64,000 bases of DNA from Dasypus novemcinctus (Eukaryota; Chordata; Mammalia; Cingulata; Dasypodidae), in contig NC_080704.1 in NCBI RefSeq assembly GCF_030445035.2, forward strand, positions 27,074,499 through 27,138,498, written 5' to 3'. The notes below the pieces were generated by a model. That model saw only the letters and a list, made by a program, of their open reading frames with translations. It did not search any database and was not told where the DNA came from. Of this stretch, positions 12,195 to 21,959 are shown in pieces. A program made the position numbers and the translations under genes. Position 1 is the stretch's first letter, and each line of letters begins with the position of its first letter.

Positions 12195-12691
12195 TGATGT
12201 GAGCTATGGGTAGAAAGCTCTTTGTCTCTTCAGAAATAACTAAGCTGTTTAACTTATGTCTCTTCAGAAATAACTAAGTTGTTTAACTTGTGAGTGTGAA
12301 ACGGTAAGAGGCTGCAGTCCTGCTCTTAAGGACCAGCAGGCTCCAGTCCCAAGAAATGTTTAACAAAGCAAAGGCTATAAACTTTAAGTATTTAAGAAAA
12401 ATGCAAAAACCAAGGCTTATCTAAAATGTCTAGAGTCCTTGCTAAAAGCTTACCTAAGATGTGAAAAAGATATATGCTAATTAAAGCCTATTGAGAACTG
12501 AAACAAAAGGACCATTTAGCCTTTCCTCTCTGTATAAAAGACGTTTAAAAATCTTGTTCCGGGCTCAAGATTCAAACAGAAAGCTCCCGAGTCCGGCCAG
12601 CCGTCAATAAACCATTTTCCTTCTCAAAATCATTCCTGAGTCCTAGCCTCTCTATACTCAAATAATTAAACTTCTCTTAAATTCCACAACA
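12195..12691 (+). repeat. Younger-family LTR, second copy, G-to-A enriched
   Basis: Same family as 5755-6218. It carries the 34-bp duplication that it shares only with the copy at 14612-15109. Against that copy I count about 24 substitutions. About 22 are G in the sister and A here, nearly all before G or A. The right flank is GCAT (12692-12695), which matches the flank of the third copy rather than that of the first. Confidence 0.85.
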
Positions 12692-12731
12692 GCATAGCAA
12701 ATAACATAGCTATTTTTTTAAAAATCAGAGA

Positions 12732-13143
12732 TGGAGTCGGACTTGGCCCAGTGGTTAGGGCGTCCGTCTGCCACATGGGAGGTCTGTGGTTAAAACCCCG
12801 GGCCTCCTTGACTCGTGTGGAGCTGGTCCACGCACAGTGCTGACGAGCGCAAGGAGTGCCATGCCACGCAGGGGTGTCCCCCGCGTAGGGGAGCCCCACG
12901 CACAAGGAGTGTGCCCCGTAAGGAGAGCCGCCCAGCGCGAAAGAAAGTGCAGCCTGCCCAGGAATGGCACCGCCCACAGGGAGAGCTGACACAACAAGAT
13001 GACACAGCAAAAATAAACACAGATTCCCGTGCCGCTGACAACAGAAGCAGATAAAGACGACGACGCAGCAAAGAGACACAGAGAACAGACAACCGGGGCA
13101 GGGGTGGGGAGGAAGGGGAGAGAAATAAATAAATCTCAAAAAA
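12732..13143 (+). mobile_element. Long DAS-type SINE
   Basis: Head at left, A-rich tail at right, with target duplication AAAATCAGAGA at 12721-12731 and 13144-13154. It lies in the short stretch between the younger LTR and the reversed older LTR. Confidence 0.88.
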
Positions 13144-13449
13144 AAAATCAGAGAAAACCCCCTATAAAAGACAAATTGAAGTCGTTTGTAGACTACAGCA
13201 TTTTATTCGGGACACCCAAGTTTTGCTGCAGTAAAAGAAGCCCAGATGGAAGTAGCTTCAGGGTTCTAGGAATGGCAAAGGATTTTTATAAACATAGGAA
13301 ATTAGCTTGGCTTTTACAGATTGGACCAGGGTTTGTCAATCTTATAGAGGCAGGTAGGCTTTATTTTGTATTGGGTCAAAGGTAGTGAACCAGGGGCTTG
13401 ATTGGCTATCTGGGTCAGCTGCCTTGGTGAGGAGTTCACATTTCAAAAG

Positions 13450-13535
13450 ATAAAGAAGAGTGGTTAAGTGCTGGCTTCCCACATATGAGGTCCTGGATTC
13501 AATCCCGGGTCCCAGTACCTCTAAAAATAAATAAA
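13450..13535 (+). mobile_element. Short DAS-type SINE
   Basis: A tRNA-like head of about 85 bp (TGGTTAAGTGCTGGCTTCCC, then ATTCAATCCC) with an A-rich end. It sits inside the reversed older LTR, directly left of a long SINE. Confidence 0.7.
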
Positions 13536-13922
13536 GGGAAGCGGACTTGGCCCAATGGATAGGGCGCCCGCCTACCACATGGGAGGCCCGTGGTTCAAAC
13601 CCTAGGCCTCCTTGACCCGTGTGGAGCTGGCCCATGCCCAGAGCTGGTGCACACACGCAAGGAATGTGCCCCGTAAGGAGAGCCATCCAGCGCAAAAGAA
13701 AGGGCAGCCTGCCCAAGAATGGCACCGCACACATGGAGAGCTGACACAACAACAAGATGACACAACAAAAAGAAACACAGATTCCTGGTGCCGCTGATAA
13801 GGATAGACGTGGTCACAGGAGAACACACAGTGAATGGACAGAGAGAGCAGACAACTGGGGGGGGGGGCGGTGGGGAAGGGGAGAGAAATTTAAAAAAATA
13901 AAATCTTAAAAAAAAAATAAAG
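13536..13922 (+). mobile_element. Long DAS-type SINE
   Basis: Full head-to-tail copy inserted in or beside the A-rich tail of the short SINE to its left. It has a G-run near 13856-13868. Clean target duplications cannot be set because both flanks are A-rich. Confidence 0.8.
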
Positions 13923-14010
13923 AAATAAAAAGATTAAGAAGCAACTCTAGAGGGCTTGGGTGTTTTTTGGCTCTGAAGAGGCCCAGGGCTTTCTCTATGT
14001 AATTTTATCA

Positions 14011-14024
14011 CTTCCCCTTCTTCT
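14011..14024 (-). other. Polypurine tract of the older ERV
   Basis: On the reverse strand AGAAGAAGGGGAAG runs straight into the TGATAAAATT start of the older 3' LTR. Confidence 0.65.
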
Positions 14025-14345
14025 GGTCATTCTCTCAGTTATGAGTGTTTGACTAAAGATGTTGTTAGTATTTCACCACTAAAAGTCTCCTGTGTTCCAT
14101 TACTGATTTCATAGATTTTCTCAAGTTCGAGATTTTCATTGTCCTATTCCCACTAGTTTTGTATCATCAGTTGTATCATTTGTCAAGTTAGTGACTGCAA
14201 ACTGTCATTTAAGAGTAGAGAGATATGCCAATGACTGAGGGATTGTATGAATATGATTAAGAGGATAACAAGTGCCCCTCTTAGGACATCTCTTAACCAA
14301 GGTCCCCACGACCCTAGAAGCCAACCAAAAAGAGACTCAGATCAG

Positions 14346-14549
14346 TCAGATTTCGGAAAGTGTGTAAGCTGATTTGCCTGCTTCTCTAGCCTGGGCTTCT
14401 GCTGCTCCTACCTCTTGGTAAACATCCTCTTGACTGTCATTTACAAATACATAGCACTGGGTCCCCCTGAGTACATACACACTTCCTTGGGAAGCCAGAA
14501 TGTAATCTAATCCTAATTGATTTCGTAGACTCATTTTATAAAGTTCCAA
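14346..14549 (-). pseudogene. env: Envelope TM remnant, older ERV fossil
   Basis: A 67-codon stretch contains NQLGLDYILASQGSV, which fits the conserved ectodomain (immunosuppressive-type) segment of class I retroviral TM proteins, with a nearby cysteine. It lies just upstream, in its own direction, of the polypurine tract and 3' LTR of the older element, so it is the far end of that element's env. It is a short broken fossil. Confidence 0.65.
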
Positions 14550-14611
14550 TACTTTGTGAGCTGATGGTGGGAGATAGATTTCTCTAACTTTAAAGCTACC
14601 TTTTCTAATAC

Positions 14612-15109
14612 TGTTGTGGAATTTAAGAGAAGTTCAATTATTTGAGAATAGAGAGGCCAGGACTCAGGAATGATTTTGAGAAGGAAAAATGGTTTATTGA
14701 CGGCCGGCCGGACTCGGGAGCTTTCTGTTTGAATCCCGAGCCCGGAACAAGATTTTCAAACGTCTTTTATACAGAGAGGAAAGGCCAAATCGTCCCTTTG
14801 TTTCAGTTCTCAATAGGCTTCAATTAGCATATATCTCTTCCACATCTTAGGTAAGCTTTTAGCAAGGACTCCAGACATTTTAGATAAGCCTTGGTTTTTG
14901 CATTTCCCCTAAATACTTAAAGTTTATAGCCCTTGCTTTGTTAAACATTTCCTGGGACTGGAGCCTGCTGGTCCCTAAGAGCAGGACTGCAGCCTCTTAC
15001 CGTTTCACACTCACAAGTTAAACAACTTAGTTATTTCTGAAGAGACACAAGTCAAACAGCTTAGTTATTTCTGAAGAGACAAAGAGCTTTCCACCCATAG
15101 CCCACATCA
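14612..15109 (-). repeat. Younger-family LTR, third copy, reversed
   Basis: The reverse complement runs TGATGTGGGC to CCACAACA. It carries the 34-bp tandem duplication near its 5' end, like the copy at 12195. Outside that it is about 99% identical to the copy at 5755. In LTR orientation the flanks are GCAT (15110-15113) and GTAT (14608-14611). They do not match each other, but each matches a flank of another LTR. Confidence 0.85.
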
Positions 15110-15155
15110 ATGCTTATTATGTCCCTAAAACTTATGAAATCAAAAATTGTTATAC

Positions 15156-15560
15156 TGGAAGCGGATTTGGCTCAATTGATAGGGCGTCCGCCTACCACAT
15201 GGGAGGTCCACGGTTCAAACCCCGGGCCTCCTTGAACCGCGTAGAGCTGGCCCACGCACAGTGCTGATGCGCGCAAGGAGTGCCGTGCCACACAGGGTTG
15301 TCCCCCACGTAGGGGTGCCCCACACTCAAGGAGTGCGCCCCGTAAGGAGAGCCGCCCTGTGCAAAAAAAGTGCAGCCTGCCCAGGAGTGGCGCCGCACAC
15401 ACGGAGAGCTGACAGAGCAAAATGACGCAACGAAAAGAGACACAGATTCTGGGTGCCACTGACAAGAATACAAGTGGACACACGAGAACACACAGTGAAT
15501 GGACACAGAGAGCAGAAAACTGGCAAGGGGGAAGGGAAAGAAAGAAAGAAATTTTAAAAG
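15156..15560 (+). mobile_element. Long DAS-type SINE
   Basis: Complete copy with perfect ATTGTTATAC at 15146-15155 and 15561-15570. It lies about 90 bp upstream of the U1 pseudogene. Confidence 0.88.
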
Positions 15561-15650
15561 ATTGTTATACATTGAAACAGGAAGTTGCTGGGCTTGCCAA
15601 TGCATAGGCTTATGGCATCCTGCTACGGATCTGATTGAAGAAAGGGCTGA

Positions 15651-15817
15651 ATACTTACCTGGCAGAGGAAACACAGTGATCGCAAAGGTGGTTTTCCCAG
15701 GGTGAGGCTCAGCCCCTGCACTGGGGATCTGCTGACCCCTATGATTTCCCCACATGGGGGAAACGTGTGACTGCATCATTTGTGTTGGTGGGGAGTTGTA
15801 TTCACACTCTCCCCCTG
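15651..15817 (+). pseudogene. U1 snRNA pseudogene
   Basis: It begins ATACTTACCTGGCAG, the conserved 5' end of U1 that pairs with splice donors, and runs full length (167 against about 164 nt) to CTCCCCCTG. Recognisable blocks are GGTGGTTTTCCCAGGG (stem-loop II side), GCTGACCCCT, GATTTCCCCA and GACTGCAT. I judge roughly 80-85% identity to mammalian U1 from memory. The Sm-site region is changed (CATTTGTGTTGG against AATTTGTGGTAG). There is no clear proximal element upstream, and an A-rich stretch follows, so it is most likely a dead retrocopy. A GTTTAAAAGGA near 15846 only loosely resembles a 3' box. Confidence 0.85.
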
Positions 15818-16629
15818 ACATAAAAATAAAGAAAAATTTAAAAACTGTTTAAAAGGACTGAAAGCAGAGCTGAGGTCTGTCTCGGTCCAAACCAGAGCCC
15901 CAAATCATCAACCGCTTATTCCACTTGTCAGCCTTTCTAGAGAAAAGTAGAGAGTCTTTTTCACAGAAATGCAGAAGAAACCTAGTGATTTATCAATGCC
16001 CTAAATCTACTCTACCTCATCCTGTGCTGCTCCTTTCCACTGTTGAGCTGCCAGGGCTAGAACAGGTGGTACTTATCACGGCTCCTTGAGGCACGTGACT
16101 GCTCAGCAGCAACTGAAGGAGCTAGCAGTGCCCTGGGAAGCCAGCCACGGTCTCCTCCTCGCAGTAAAGCAGCTTCCTCCCTAACTGTAGCAGGCTTGGC
16201 CTCCCTTTCAGAATCTGCAGGTGGTCACATCTGCTCCTAGAATTGTGTCTGATTGCTTAAAGGGCACCCTCTTGATTTTCTTGCTTCTTCATCATCTCTT
16301 CCTGTAGGTGGTCAACTCAGGGTGACTCTGTGCTCCAGTCTCATCCCTTTTCCTTGTGCTTTCAGGTCAGGCTTGAAGCCACTCGGCTGTTACCTACCTA
16401 CCGCTCAGCCTGCCAGCCAGCCCACACCCTTCATGGGCCCACCCCATCATCATTGCCTCTCTGGTCTCCACCTATCAAAGGCCACCAAATGCCCTTCCTC
16501 ATAATGTTCTCCCTGCACCGCATTCCCCATTGCCTCTTTCTTTCTTGTGGTTCACATCTGCTCAGCAAACGTTTTAATAGATTCCAAATGGTTATCAACA
16601 TAATAGCTCATAATAAGAGCTAACATTTA
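15818..16629. other. Unique stretch, possibly with decayed L2
   Basis: No gene is recognised. The pyrimidine-rich stretch at 16240-16560 has the look of a decayed L2 but cannot be assigned safely. Confidence 0.3.
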
Positions 16630-16860
16630 TTAAGCATTCACTAGGAGCCAGGCATTATGATTAGTGCTTTATATTAATATATACATTATCTCACCTAATT
16701 CTCACAACCACCCTTTGAGGTAGGTACTATTATTAGTTTCTTTTTATAATGAAAAAGTAAACCTCAGGGAGGTTAAGTTGCCCAAGGCCACACAAGTAGG
16801 CCTGGGACTCAAACCTCAAACAGATTCTCAAATCCCTGGGGGTTCACTGCCATGCTCTCA
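16630..16860 (-). mobile_element. MIR-family SINE
   Basis: The order of AACATTTATTAAGCATTCAC, a CTCACAACCACCCTTTGAGG-like core and GGTTAAGTTGCCCAAGGCCAC fits a reverse-oriented MIR. It is ancient and diverged. Confidence 0.75.
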
Positions 16861-16960
16861 GAGAGCCTCACATTCTCTCTAAGAGTGATTTAAGTTTGCA
16901 TTTCTTTTGGATTATACTCTAAAGAAAAATCATTACAAGCCTTTTCTGTATCATCTAACT

Positions 16961-17102
16961 AAGTGGTTCTCAGTACTGGCTGCACAGTAGAATCACCTGG
17001 CAAGTTTATTTTTAAAAAATAACAATGCCCACCCTGAAAGCCTCTAAATTTGATTATATCTCAACGTGCATTCCAATGGGAAGTCAGGGGTGAGAACCAC
17101 CG
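16961..17102 (+). mobile_element. MER5-like hAT element
   Basis: It is bounded by inverted ends AAGTGGTTCTCA and TGAGAACCACCG and includes AGAATCACCTGG, as in MER5-type non-autonomous hAT-Charlie elements. Internally shortened or diverged. Confidence 0.65.
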
Positions 17103-17428
17103 AGCTAGACAATCACCTTATAAGTGAATCCTGAAAACAACTGCAAGTACAACCATTTAGGTTTGTTTTCTGCTCAACTTGACACCGAGTCATTAACAAC
17201 GAGCTCTTGCCAAGCAAAGACCGAGTGAAGTCACATCACACTGCATAAAGGAGAACATTCTCCAGGGCTTTTCAAGAAAAATGTTGGGAGAATTGTGGCA
17301 TCCCACTCCATACGGTGCTGAAACCAAAGAACATCTAGCTGCATATTTATAATAAGTAATATGATAAAAATAATTTCAATCACCACTGGGGATTTGTGAA
17401 AATTGTTTTGCCTTTAAAAGGGGTCCGT

Positions 17429-17945
17429 CAATCACCACACCGTGGAGCCTAGAGTGATTACAACTGAAAATGGGAGGACTGCATCCAGCATCCATGTGGA
17501 ATCTGAGCCTCCTCTTGACATAGAGGTGCAATGGACACAACCAATCCAATGTCCACATTGAAGAGGTGGCATGGAATTGGGAAAAGTGGACATGGTGGAC
17601 GATGGGTATGGGGAAGGGCAGGAGGAGATGAGAGATGGAGGCGTCTTTGGGACATGGAGCTGCCCTGGATGGTGCCTCAGAGGTAATCACCGGACATTGT
17701 AAATCCTCATAGGGCCCACTGGATGGAATGGAGGAGAGTGGGGGCCATGATGTGGACCATTGTCTATGAGGTGCAGAGGTGCCCAAAGATGTACTTACCA
17801 AATCCAATGGATGTGTCATGATGATGGGAACGAGTGTTGTTGGGGGGGGAGAGGGGGGGTGGGGGCGGTGGGGATGAATGGGACCTCACATATATATTTT
17901 TAATGTAACATTATTACAAAGTCAATAAAAAAAAAATTAATTTAA
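17429..17945 (+). mobile_element. Retroposon of about 520 bp, copy 1
   Basis: It begins CAATCACCACACC and ends CAAAGTCAATAAA followed by an A-rich tail to about 17962. A second copy (40719-41239, reverse) has the same start to within a base and similar length, at about 90-95% identity. The 13-bp target duplication AAAAGGGGTCCGT lies at 17416-17428 and 18178-18190. The right copy comes only after an extra segment and a second A-tail. The nick context on the opposite strand is TTTT/AAA, the LINE-1 endonuclease preference. No Pol III A or B box is seen. It may be a LINE-1 3' UTR or a separate Pol II-derived retroposon. Confidence 0.75.
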
Positions 17946-17962
17946 AAAAAAAAAAAAAAAAA

Positions 17963-18177
17963 GAAAGAAATACCATGACCCCATTACTTGTTTCCAGCTT
18001 CAAAAATGATCCCTCATTTTATAATATTCTTTCATCTAACCTCATTTTTAATGGACTTTTTTTAGGAAAATGCCAGGTGTCATGTCATTTCTTCAAAATG
18101 CTTCATGCATCTCTGTATTATGCAGAGAAATCATCAATAAAGTGACTTTGTTGTTTAAGGTGAAAAAAAAAAAAAAA
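17963..18177 (+). mobile_element. 3'-transduced segment with second poly(A)
   Basis: About 200 bp with no similarity to the other retroposon copy lies between the element's own A-rich end and a second pure A run (about 18163-18181). An AATAAA at 18136-18141 lies upstream of the second A run at normal distance. It lies inside the same target duplication as copy 1, so both arrived together. This is the signature of read-through past a weak poly(A) site. Confidence 0.75.
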
Positions 18178-18190
18178 AAAAGGGGTCCGT

Positions 18191-18662
18191 GTTACACAAG
18201 TTTGAGAAATACTGCCATAACTAATATGCAACACCGCCTGCTTCTGTTTGTTTAAAAAAAAAGTACCAAGGTGTTAGAGGTAAGACTTTACCTATTGGGA
18301 CCCAAATTTGATCAGATTCAGGTTTGATTTGTTTGGCAAGGACATTTCATAGCTGATTTTTTTTAACCATCAATACGCATATAATGTCTGGTGGTCTCTT
18401 TTGTAATGCTAGCAGCTGTTAATATAAATACCTAGGTCCCTTCATTAATTAGGATAATATTTTACCATCTCTTCTTCATTTATTGGCTAGATACCTTTAT
18501 AAAGAGAATTTTCCCCCATCTTGTATTTGTTACTAAGGTACAGCTCATCTAGAAAAGATAGAATGCTTGATTCTTCTCTTTTATTTATTAGTTTTGAAAA
18601 TAATGAATTGGGTTCCTTAGCATCTTCTTATTAGGTTTGTTTAACATTTCCTGGGGTTCAAT
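18191..18662. other. Unique stretch
   Basis: AT-rich DNA. The GTTTGAGAAATACTGCC at the left resembles a MER5-type terminal sequence. Nothing else is recognised. Confidence 0.3.
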
Positions 18663-18678
18663 CCATTGTCATCATTTG

Positions 18679-19112
18679 GGGTTTTTTTTGTTTTTTTGTT
18701 TTTTTTTTAAAGATTTATTTATTTATTTCTCTCCCCATCCTCCCCACCCCGGTTGTCTGTTCTTTGTGTCTATTTGCTACGTCTTCTTTATCCACTTCTG
18801 TTGTTGTCAGCGACACGGGAATCTGTGTTTCTTTTTGTTGCCTCATCTTGTTGTGTCAGCTCTCCGTGTGTGTGGCGCCATTCCTGGGCAGGCCGCACTT
18901 TCTTTCACACTGGGCAGCTCTCCTTACGCGGTGCACTCCTTGCGCATAGAGCTCCCCTACGCAGGGGACACCCCTGCGTGGCAGGGCACTCCTTGCGCAC
19001 ATCAGCACTGCGCGTGGGCCAGCTGCACATGGGTCAAGGAGTCCCGGGGTTTGAACCGCAGACCTCCCATGTGGTAGACGGATGCCCTGACCACTGGGTC
19101 AAGTCCGCCTCC
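18679..19112 (-). mobile_element. Long DAS-type SINE, nested
   Basis: Tail as poly-T at left, head at right. CATCATTT flanks it (18670-18677 and 19113-19120). It sits in the tail end of the SINE to its right. Confidence 0.85.
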
Positions 19113-19120
19113 CATCATTT

Positions 19121-19491
19121 GTTTTTTAAAAATTTATTTATTTTCTCCTCCTTCCCCCACCCTTGTTTGTGCTCACTGTCTGCTCTCTGTGTCTGTTCAT
19201 TGTATGCTCTCTGTGTCCACTTGTCTTCTTTTAGGAGACACGGGAAACTGAACCCGGGATCTCCCATGTGGGAGGGAGGCACCTAATTGCTTGAGCCACA
19301 TCTGCTCCCTGCTTGCCGTGTCTCCTCATTGAAACATCTGGTTGCATCATCTCATTGTGTCAGCTCACCATGCCAGCCCTTCGCATCAGCTCACTGTCTT
19401 GCTCATCTTCTTTAGGAGGCCCCGGGAATCAAACCCAGGACCTCCCATGTGGGAGGTGGGCACCCAACATCTTGAGCCACATCCACTCCCC
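19121..19491 (-). mobile_element. DAS-type SINE, two-headed form
   Basis: It contains two tRNA-like heads (GAACCCGGGATCTCCCATGT near 19251 and GGAATCAAACCCAGGACC near 19425). An outer target duplication CCATTGTCAT lies at 18663-18672 and 19492-19501. The long SINE at 18679 is inside that span, so this element came first. Confidence 0.75.
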
Positions 19492-19659
19492 CCATTGTCA
19501 TTATTATTCTTAGTGAAGCTCAGATTTCCCTTATTTGTCCAGTGAGGGCTTCTTCAAGTCGGCTCCAGAGTCCTTTGGACACAAACCCAAAAGCCTTTGT
19601 TATTTTCCTTGCTTGGTATAAGCCCCACTCAATCAGAGAGAGTGGGCGTCACCATCCTA

Positions 19660-20135
19660 AAATCTTCAATACTGAGGAACGAACACATATAAGGGGGGAA
19701 TGCAACTATGGACTAAAGTAGACTTATTATTATTCTGGTAATGGAAGATCTTGTAACATGGATATAAAGGAAGTAGTCAACAGAGTTTCTGAGGGGAGGG
19801 AGAGGGAAGGATAGGTGTAACATGGGGCATTTAGGGGACATTGAAATTGTTCGGAATGATATTGCATTGATGGATACAGGCCATTATACATTTTGTCAAA
19901 AACCTATAAAAATGTGCGGTACAAAGTGCAAACTATAATGTAAACTACTGACTGTGGTCAGTAGCAATACTTCAATAAATATTCATCAATTCTAACAAAT
20001 GTACCACATTAATGAGAGATGTCGTTAATGGGGAAAAGTGTGGGAGGGAGAGGGGGTGAAGTATATGAGAATCCCCTATATTTTCAATCTATCATTTATG
20101 TAATCTAAAGCTTCTTCAAAAATTAAAAAAAAATT
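19660..20135 (+). mobile_element. LINE-1 3' UTR fragment
   Basis: Typical L1 3' end wording: AAGTAGACTTATTATTATTC, then CAAATGTACCACATTAATG, then a G-rich TGTGGGAGGGAGAGGGGGTG run and an A-rich end. 5'-truncated and non-coding. Confidence 0.7.
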
Positions 20136-20145
20136 TTTTTAAAGA

Positions 20146-21494
20146 TGTCCCAGGCTCATCTTGTAAATTTCCTACCCCAGACACAACGTCAATGGCTGGG
20201 TAATTCTGGGCTTCAGAGGTTCTCAGGGGGAGCCTTTATTGGGAGCAGGTGGCTTTCACAGCTCTCTATTTTAATAATGACATGATCACAGCAGGGACAT
20301 CCTTTCCAGTGGGGGCTGAAAACAGTGGCATTCACCTCCGGCTTCAGGCCTATGGCTCAGCTCATGGAAGGTGCCCAGGAGCTGCCAAATGGGCCTGGAG
20401 CACCAACGATGGGCCAGGGCTGCCTCCTTCTACCTCAGTTGCTTACACTGCAAAGGGAGTTAACCCATTGCTTTCTTTCATCCCATGAATCAACAACAAC
20501 AAAAAAGTGGTTTCAAAACAGCTGGATGCATCATGACAATGATCCTTGTTTGCAGGGAGGTGGGATAACAGTCCAGAGGCATTTTGGGTTTGGTGGAAAG
20601 AACACTTGACTTGGAGTGGAAAAAAAAAATCAGATTCTGGCTCTTTTTCATTTACGGGATGGGATAAAGAAACTACCTCAAACAATTGCTGTGAGGACTA
20701 AATGAGATTATGAGTCTGGATAGGCCGGATATACATTAATATATTCTATGCGCTATATTTAGAGTGGCCCTATGCTGAGCATCTATGTGCCAGACACTGA
20801 TTCTGATATTTCGTGAATCCCCATGATGATCCTGTAAGGTATTAAAGTGCTGTGTTGGTAAACCAGCTGTGTGGATGGGAGTGGGAGGGAGGGGAGCCTT
20901 GATTTGTAGTGTTTGCTGATTTCCATGGTGTAAATACTTCCACCATGGCGTAATACTTCCACCATGGCTGATTTCAGGCTGCCAATGGTTTAACCACTGG
21001 CTTGCAAAATTCCTGAATTCTTATTTAACAATAGGCTCTCCAGAGCCAGCAAGAGCTGACTCCAGCATGCCACTGGACAAGTTGGTCTATTGGTTACAAA
21101 AGCTCACACACTCTTGTGGCCAGTAGTTTCAGGTGAGAGAGCCTCTCAAAGGATGATAAATTCTAAATGACAGCGCTAACCCCAAACAGGAAGTATGGAT
21201 GAGTGCGGGGACATAGGAAGAGTGCTATATTTGTTTTTCTGCATGAGGGACCCATCAGCTAAGAGTACCTGAAAAGGAAAAGGGATTTTAAAAATACAGT
21301 CTCGACAGAGGAAATGGAGGCTCACAGAGGTTCAAGCAACTTGGATGCGCCGCAGAGGGTGCAGCAGGTCTTTGCTGTCAACCACAAATGTGTGCTTCCT
21401 CTATCACACTCCTGCCACTTCTCTACGCGGTTGATCTAAACTATTTGACCTCGGGTTTACTTATTTATTTATGCTTTTGGCATAACAACGTAAA
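20146..21494. other. Mostly unique, with MIR scraps
   Basis: MIR-like scraps are seen at about 20620-20745, 20760-20850 and 21305-21430. A short TACTTCCACCATGG duplication lies near 20935-20965. No gene is recognised. Confidence 0.35.
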
Positions 21495-21625
21495 AAAAAA
21501 AAAAGTGTTTACCTCCCTTGACTGTGAACATCTTGGGAGCAAGGACCATGCCCCATAATCTTTGTACCCTCAGGGCCTCGTTCCATGCATGGCACACAGT
21601 GGGCACTTAATAAAACCTGTTAAGT
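21495..21625 (+). mobile_element. L2 3' end fragment
   Basis: ACTGTGAACATCTTGGGAGC, then a CATGGCACACAGTGGGCACT-type stretch and TTAATAAA form the usual L2 tail pattern. Confidence 0.65.
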
Positions 21626-21784
21626 GAATTGAATAACCAGCACCAGTTTTAGGGGGCAACTGCAGACGAAAATCAACTATAAGGTCATTCTTTTTTTCTT
21701 TTTTCCCTTCTTGCAGTAACATATATACTGCAATGTCTTTACTTATAGCAGATACCCATTTTGAAGCCACAATTTAATTGGGGG

Positions 21785-21955
21785 AGGCTAATAATTATGG
21801 AGTGCTTTCTATACCCCGGGTGTTTTCATGGATTATGTCATTTAATCCTTAAAACAAAGCCATCCCTTTGTGTATGAGGAAGCTAGGGGGTGATGCAACT
21901 TATTCTATGTTATACAACCAGAAGGCAGTGGAGTTGAGATTTGAACTGGGCAGTG
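21785..21955 (-). mobile_element. MIR-family SINE
   Basis: GGAGTGCTTTCTATACCCCG, then CATTTAATCCTTAAAACAA, then GTGGAGTTGAGATTTGAAC match a reversed MIR in order. Confidence 0.65.
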
Positions 21956-21959
21956 GTGC

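Larger units (their letters stand above)
13163..14010 (-). repeat. 3' LTR of the older ERV, reversed and split by SINEs
   Basis: The reverse complement of 13163-13439 and 13923-14010 matches the 5' LTR at 107-507, including the GCAGCTGACCCAGATAGCCA and AATAAAATGCTGTAGTCT blocks. Two SINEs occupy the middle. Its orientation is opposite to the 5' LTR, which an intact provirus cannot have; this is a key sign of the inversion. Confidence 0.8.

Noticed and set aside
5755-12691. A simple intact plus-strand provirus with two LTRs
   Set aside because: Its outer flanks (GTAT and GCAT) do not match and its LTRs differ by a 34-bp duplication. The third LTR explains both better.
14346-14549. Possible domesticated retroviral envelope (syncytin-like)
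   Set aside because: Only a short TM remnant of a clearly broken element, separated from the rest of its element. No long frame.
12692-14611. A smaller 1.9-kb inversion between the second and third LTRs
   Set aside because: It would also repair the flanks, but it needs one provirus to have unequal LTRs. The 8.4-kb inversion does not.
15192-15821. 209-codon open frame on the reverse strand
   Set aside because: It runs across a U1 pseudogene and then antisense through a SINE. There is no protein family, and its openness is explained by the SINE.
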